Below, one piece after another: positions 60,549-64,000 of a DNA stretch of 64,000 bases. Made by a program: the position numbers and the translations under genes. The stretch is from Georgenia_B sunbinii. GTDB lineage: Bacteria; Actinomycetota; Actinomycetes; Actinomycetales; Actinomycetaceae. The notes below the pieces were generated by a model, which did not search any database, was not told where the DNA came from, and saw only the letters and a program-made list of their open reading frames with translations. The first letter of the stretch is position 1. Each line of letters begins with the position of its first letter. Location of the stretch: the NCBI RefSeq assembly GCF_036421855.1, contig NZ_JAZGOK010000004.1, one strand, 5' to 3'.

Positions 60549-62096
60549 GTGACTGAGACGACCCGCGACGCGACCGATCCCGACCGGCTGGACGAGCACG
60601 ACCAGGAGCAGCCCGAACAGGTCCGGGTCCGTGCCGAGAAGCGGGAGCGGCTCATCGCCGCCGGCATCGACCCGTACCCGGTGACGCTGCCCATCACGGC
60701 CACGATCGCGGCGGTCCGCGCGGGCCACGCCGAGCTTGCCGCCGGGGAGGAGACCGACGTCGTCGTCGGCGTCGCCGGCCGGGTGATGTACCTGCGCAAC
60801 ACCGGCAAGCTGTGCTTCGTCACCCTGCAGGACGGCGCCGGCAACCAGCTCCAGGCGATGCTCTCGCGTGCCGAGGTGGGCGAGGAGGCGCTCGCCGCCT
60901 TCAAGACCGACGTCGACCTCGGGGACCACCTGTTCGTCCACGGCCGCGTCATCGCCTCGCGGCGTGGCGAGCTGAGCGTGTTCGCCGACTCTTACCTGCT
61001 CGCCGCCAAGGCGCTGCGGCCGCTGCCGAAGACCTACGAGAACGAGGCCGGCGAGCAGGTGGCGCTGTCGGAGGAGGGCCGCGTGCGCCGTCGTCATCTC
61101 GACCTCATCATGCGCCCGGCGGCCCGCGAGATGGTGCGCACCAGGGCGGCGGTCGTGAGGTCGCTGCGCCGTCAGCTCGACGAGCGGGAGTTCATCGAGA
61201 TCGAGACGCCGATGCTCCAGGTGCAGCCCGGCGGGGCGGCCGCCCGGCCGTTCGTCACCCACATGAACGCCTACGACACCGAGCTGTACCTGCGGATCGC
61301 GCCGGAGCTCTTCCTCAAGCGGGCCGTCGTCGGTGGCCTCGACCGGGTCTTCGAGATCAACCGTAACTTCCGCAACGAGGGCGCAGACTCCACGCACTCC
61401 CCGGAGTTCGCCATGCTCGAGGCCTACGAGGCCTACGGCTCCTACGACACTATGGCCGAGCTCACCCGGGCCCTCGTCCAGCGCGCCGCGCAGGATGCGT
61501 TCGGCTCGACCACCGTGCGGCTGGCCGACGGCAGCGACTACGACCTCGGCGGGCAGTGGGCCGAGCTCTCGCTGTTCGGCTCCCTCAGCGAGGCGCTCGG
61601 CGAGGAGATCAGCCCGCAGACGCCGATGGCGCGGCTGCTGGCGCACGCGGAGCGGCTGGAGATCGCCGTCGCACCGCACGACACCCACGGCAAGGTCGTC
61701 GAGGAGCTGTGGGAGCACCTCGTCGGCGACGACCTCTACGCGCCGACCTTCGTGCGTGACTTCCCGGTCGACACCTCACCGCTCACCCGCGCCCACCGCT
61801 CGGTGCCCGGCGTGGTGGAGAAGTGGGACCTCTATGTGCGCGGCTTCGAGCTGGCGACGGCGTACTCCGAGCTGGTCGACCCGGTCGTGCAGCGCGAGCG
61901 CTTCGAGGAGCAGGCGCGGATCGCCGCCGCGGGGGACCCGGAGGCGATGGTGCTCGACGAGGACTTCCTGCAGGCCATGGAGCAGGGCATGCCGCCCGCC
62001 GGTGGCATGGGGATGGGGCTCGACCGGCTGCTCATGGCCCTCACCGGGCTCGGCATCCGGGAGACGATCACCTTCCCGCTCGTCAAGCGGGCGTGA
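60549..62096 (+). CDS. lysS: Lysyl-tRNA synthetase (class II)
   Basis: A 515-residue protein from a GTG at 60549. OB-fold anticodon domain (about residues 70-160), then the class II catalytic domain with motif 1 (IEIETPMLQVQPGGAAARPF), motif 2 (FRNEGADSTHSPEFAMLE) and motif 3 (GMGMGLDRLLMALTG). All are intact. Its last 14 bases overlap the tail of the convergent DUF4349 gene. It charges tRNA-Lys in the cytoplasm and is probably a single-gene unit. Confidence 0.97.
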   Translation: MTETTRDATDPDRLDEHDQEQPEQVRVRAEKRERLIAAGIDPYPVTLPITATIAAVRAGHAELAAGEETDVVVGVAGRVMYLRNTGKLCFVTLQDGAGNQLQAMLSRAEVGEEALAAFKTDVDLGDHLFVHGRVIASRRGELSVFADSYLLAAKALRPLPKTYENEAGEQVALSEEGRVRRRHLDLIMRPAAREMVRTRAAVVRSLRRQLDEREFIEIETPMLQVQPGGAAARPFVTHMNAYDTELYLRIAPELFLKRAVVGGLDRVFEINRNFRNEGADSTHSPEFAMLEAYEAYGSYDTMAELTRALVQRAAQDAFGSTTVRLADGSDYDLGGQWAELSLFGSLSEALGEEISPQTPMARLLAHAERLEIAVAPHDTHGKVVEELWEHLVGDDLYAPTFVRDFPVDTSPLTRAHRSVPGVVEKWDLYVRGFELATAYSELVDPVVQRERFEEQARIAAAGDPEAMVLDEDFLQAMEQGMPPAGGMGMGLDRLLMALTGLGIRETITFPLVKRA

Positions 62097-62952
62097 CGTC
62101 CTCGCCGGCGGGCGTGGGCTGAGCGGCCGGCCGGCGCCGCGCACGCCGGACCAGCACGACGACGGCGAGCGGGACCCCCACGAGGACCAGCCACGGCAGC
62201 AGCGTGCCGACGACGACGAGCAGGCCGCTGGCGAACCCGACGAGCGCCCGCCAGCCGTCCTGCAGCCCGCCGAGGAACCCGTCGGTCTCCAGTTGGGCGG
62301 CCTCCTTCTCCTCCACGAGTGACACCTGCAGGGTGGACATCGCCACTTGGTCGGAGAGGGCGGAGCGCTGCGACTGCAGCGACTCGAGCTCGCCCTGGCG
62401 CTCGCTCAGCGCGCTCTCCGCGGCGAGCAGCGCCTCGCTGGTGTCGGCCTCGACCATCAGCCCCAGCAGCCGCTCGGTGGACGCCTGCAGCGCGGTGATC
62501 CGGGCGTCGAGGTCCTGGCCCTCGCGGGTGACGTCCTGCGCGCTGATCGACACGTCGCTGACCTCACCGACCTGCTCGAGGTCGGTGATGAGAGCGTTGA
62601 GCGCGCCGGACGGGACGCGCAGCGTGAGATGGGCGCTCGCCGGCCGCTGCTCGGTGGCTGTCCGCTGCGAGCGCTCCTCGACCCGGCCATCGGCGGCGGT
62701 GAGGAGCTCGACGACGTCGTCGACCGCGTCGACTGGGTCGGCGACGACGATGGTGAGCGACCCGGTGGTGATGACCTCGCGGTTGTCGGCGGCCGCCTGG
62801 GCGCCGGACTCCGCGGAGTCACCGTCCGCGCCCGCGTCCTCGGCCGAGGACATCTGCGGGTCGGCGCCCCCGGAGTCGCTCGCACCGCCCGAGCAGGCCA
62901 CGAGACCCAGGGCGACGAGCACGAGCAGGAGGACCTGACGGAGGCTTCGCAT
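62083..62952 (-). CDS. DUF4349 lipoprotein
   Basis: A 289-residue protein from the ATG at 62952. Lipobox LVACSGG (Cys at about residue 20) follows a short signal peptide. DUF4349 covers about 60-265: ITTGSLTIVVADPVDAVDDV, SAHLTLRVPSGALNALITDL, a coiled coil with ERQGELESLQSQRSALSDQV, then a transmembrane helix (about 240-265) and basic tail. It is therefore anchored at both ends. Function unknown; the family resembles parts of membrane-fusion-like coiled-coil proteins. Its end overlaps lysS. Confidence 0.87.
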   Translation of the reverse strand: MRSLRQVLLLVLVALGLVACSGGASDSGGADPQMSSAEDAGADGDSAESGAQAAADNREVITTGSLTIVVADPVDAVDDVVELLTAADGRVEERSQRTATEQRPASAHLTLRVPSGALNALITDLEQVGEVSDVSISAQDVTREGQDLDARITALQASTERLLGLMVEADTSEALLAAESALSERQGELESLQSQRSALSDQVAMSTLQVSLVEEKEAAQLETDGFLGGLQDGWRALVGFASGLLVVVGTLLPWLVLVGVPLAVVVLVRRARRRPAAQPTPAGEDVTPA

Positions 62953-63087
62953 GGCTGCACTGTAAGTCGCTGACCAGCGCGGACGAAACCGCGGTGCCCG
63001 AAATGAGACCCGACCGGGACTTGATCGAGACCTGGAGGATGCGCGCCGAGGTGGACGGCATAGTGTGGGCACGACGAATGAGGAGAA

Positions 63088-64000
63088 ATGTCAGCAATTG
63101 TTGCCGCGTACGGACCCTTCGACGACGAGGTGGGACTGCGCATGCTGGACCGGATGGCGCATCGCGGTCCCGACGGGCTCGGGACCCGCCGGGTGGGTGA
63201 GGCCTGGCTGGGCACCCAGTACCTGGCGATCATCGACCCGCACACCGGCGCCCAGCCACTGGCGGGGAGCACGCAAGACATCTGGCTGGTCGGTGACGGC
63301 GAGATCTACAACCACCAGCGCATCCGCGAGCACCTCGGTCAGGACCGTTTCAGCACCGACTCCGACCTCGAGGCCGCCCTCCAGCTCTACAAGGACCGCG
63401 GCGTGGCCGCCTTCGAACGGCTCTGGGGAACGTTCGCACTGGTCATCGCCGCCGGCGACGGACGATTCGCCGCCGTGCGGGACGTCCTGGGTATCGCACC
63501 GCTGTACTGGGCCCGCCGAGGCGAGACGGTGCTGTTCGCCTCGGAGCTCAAGGCCTTCGACGAGGGCTGGCGGGACGCCGTCGAGCCGTTCCCGCCGGGC
63601 CACGCGTGGACGCCGCAGGACGGGCTCGTCGCCGGCCCGGCGTTCCCGGGCGCCTCACCGGTGCTGCTCAAGAGCCGCGCGCCGCACGAGGAACCGCCCA
63701 TGTGGGTGTTCGACGCGCTGCGCGAGACCCTCGTGCGCGCCGTGGAACGGAGCCTGACGGCAACGGCCCCGGTGGGGATCCTGCTGTCCGGCGGGGTGGA
63801 CTCCAGCATCATCACGGCCATCGCCGCACGGCTCGCCCGGGAGCGCGGGCAGCGGCTGCCGAGCTTCGCCGTCGGGATGGCCGGCAGCAGCGACCTTGCG
63901 GCCGCACGGCTCGTCGCCGAGTACGCCGGGACCGACCACCACGAGCTCGTCTACACCGCCGAGGACGCCATCGCGCTGGTGCCGCAGGTCGTCGCGGAGC
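63088..64000 (+). CDS. Asparagine synthetase-like protein lacking the glutaminase Cys (3'-truncated)
   Basis: The ATG at 63088 (AGGAG at 63081-63085) begins a frame open to the window end, 304 codons so far. N-terminal class II glutaminase-like domain (MAHRGPDGLGTRR, DGEIYNHQRIREHLGQ), then the synthetase domain with the PP-loop LLSGGVDSSIITAIAAR. The usual nucleophile Cys2 (MCGI) is replaced: the start is M-S-A-I. Glutamine-dependent activity is therefore unlikely, and ammonia or another amidation reaction may be used. The product is not certain; it could be a beta-lactam-synthetase- or amidotransferase-like relative. Confidence 0.8.
   Translation, partial: MSAIVAAYGPFDDEVGLRMLDRMAHRGPDGLGTRRVGEAWLGTQYLAIIDPHTGAQPLAGSTQDIWLVGDGEIYNHQRIREHLGQDRFSTDSDLEAALQLYKDRGVAAFERLWGTFALVIAAGDGRFAAVRDVLGIAPLYWARRGETVLFASELKAFDEGWRDAVEPFPPGHAWTPQDGLVAGPAFPGASPVLLKSRAPHEEPPMWVFDALRETLVRAVERSLTATAPVGILLSGGVDSSIITAIAARLARERGQRLPSFAVGMAGSSDLAAARLVAEYAGTDHHELVYTAEDAIALVPQVVAE

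Overview
The window is 64 kb of high-GC, densely packed DNA. It has GTG starts, several genes whose -10 box sits only about 7 bases before the start codon (leaderless-type), and many 4-base ATGA or GTGA gene overlaps. Gene content points to an actinobacterium, most likely of the order Micrococcales. The pointers are the order hpt-ftsH-folE-folP-folBK-DUF3180-PH-PH-DUF2520/panC-panD-lysS, ClpC with a tandem N-domain, an F420-dependent glucose-6-phosphate dehydrogenase, a DUF2342 metalloprotease, DUF2516, MmgE/PrpD and CsbD. The genus is not identifiable from sequence alone. No rRNA, tRNA, CRISPR array or complete insertion sequence was recognised. One ambiguous base (36638) and a 22-G run (36507-36528) mark a defective assembly join.

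Layout. 1-3.3 kb: end of a YgfZ-type folate-binding gene, a FUSC membrane protein, DUF2516, dtd and a macrodomain protein. 3.7-6.7 kb: a three-gene surface module (small LPXTG protein, DUF1080 plus WxL-like protein, DUF916 protein) resembling the Csc clusters of Firmicutes. 6.7-10.6 kb: an XRE regulator with a membrane partner, clpC and cspA. 10.7-16.6 kb: small stress and housekeeping genes, an ECF sigma factor, a NUDIX gene, a membrane protein that may be the sigma factor's partner, and an SDR. 16.7-23.5 kb: pyruvate phosphate dikinase, a universal stress protein and a prpD-prpB-fgd operon. 24.0-33.2 kb: a catabolic block with a tripartite tricarboxylate (Tct) transporter, D-2-hydroxyacid dehydrogenase, amidohydrolase and PaiB-like protein on one strand, and a divergent MocR regulator and semialdehyde dehydrogenase on the other. 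33.3-43.7 kb: a D-lactate-dehydrogenase-type FAD/Fe-S protein, a RAMA-domain gene broken by the bad join, a metY-metX-hydrolase operon, an NlpC/P60 endopeptidase and a TauE/SafE permease. 43.9-64 kb: ppa, dacB, a DUF2342 protease, tilS, hpt, ftsH, the folate operon, PH-domain proteins, a DUF2520-PanC fusion, panD, an AEC transporter, a nucleoside-kinase-like protein, lysS, a DUF4349 lipoprotein and the start of an asparagine-synthetase-like gene.

The most unusual feature is a family of 18-bp units, consensus GASAGCVGRYTTRTCNNC. It forms head-to-tail arrays in two intergenic regions (6 units at 2689-2796, 12 units at 12850-13065). It also forms a 9-unit array in opposite orientation, in frame, inside the linker of the DUF2520-PanC fusion (57286-57447), and an inverted pair inside tilS (47873-47914). 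Because 18 is divisible by three and most frames of the unit are free of stops, the element can sit inside genes as a peptide repeat. It looks like a dispersed, possibly mobile small element. The panC copy may have created the gene fusion.

How the genes work together: folE, folP and folBK make folate precursors, and panC-panD supply both steps toward pantothenate that are present here. metY-metX form the homoserine acetylation/sulfhydrylation route to homocysteine. prpD-prpB carry out the second half of propionate catabolism, with fgd co-transcribed in the place often held by prpC. The Tct block imports and probably oxidises an unidentified carboxylate or amide.
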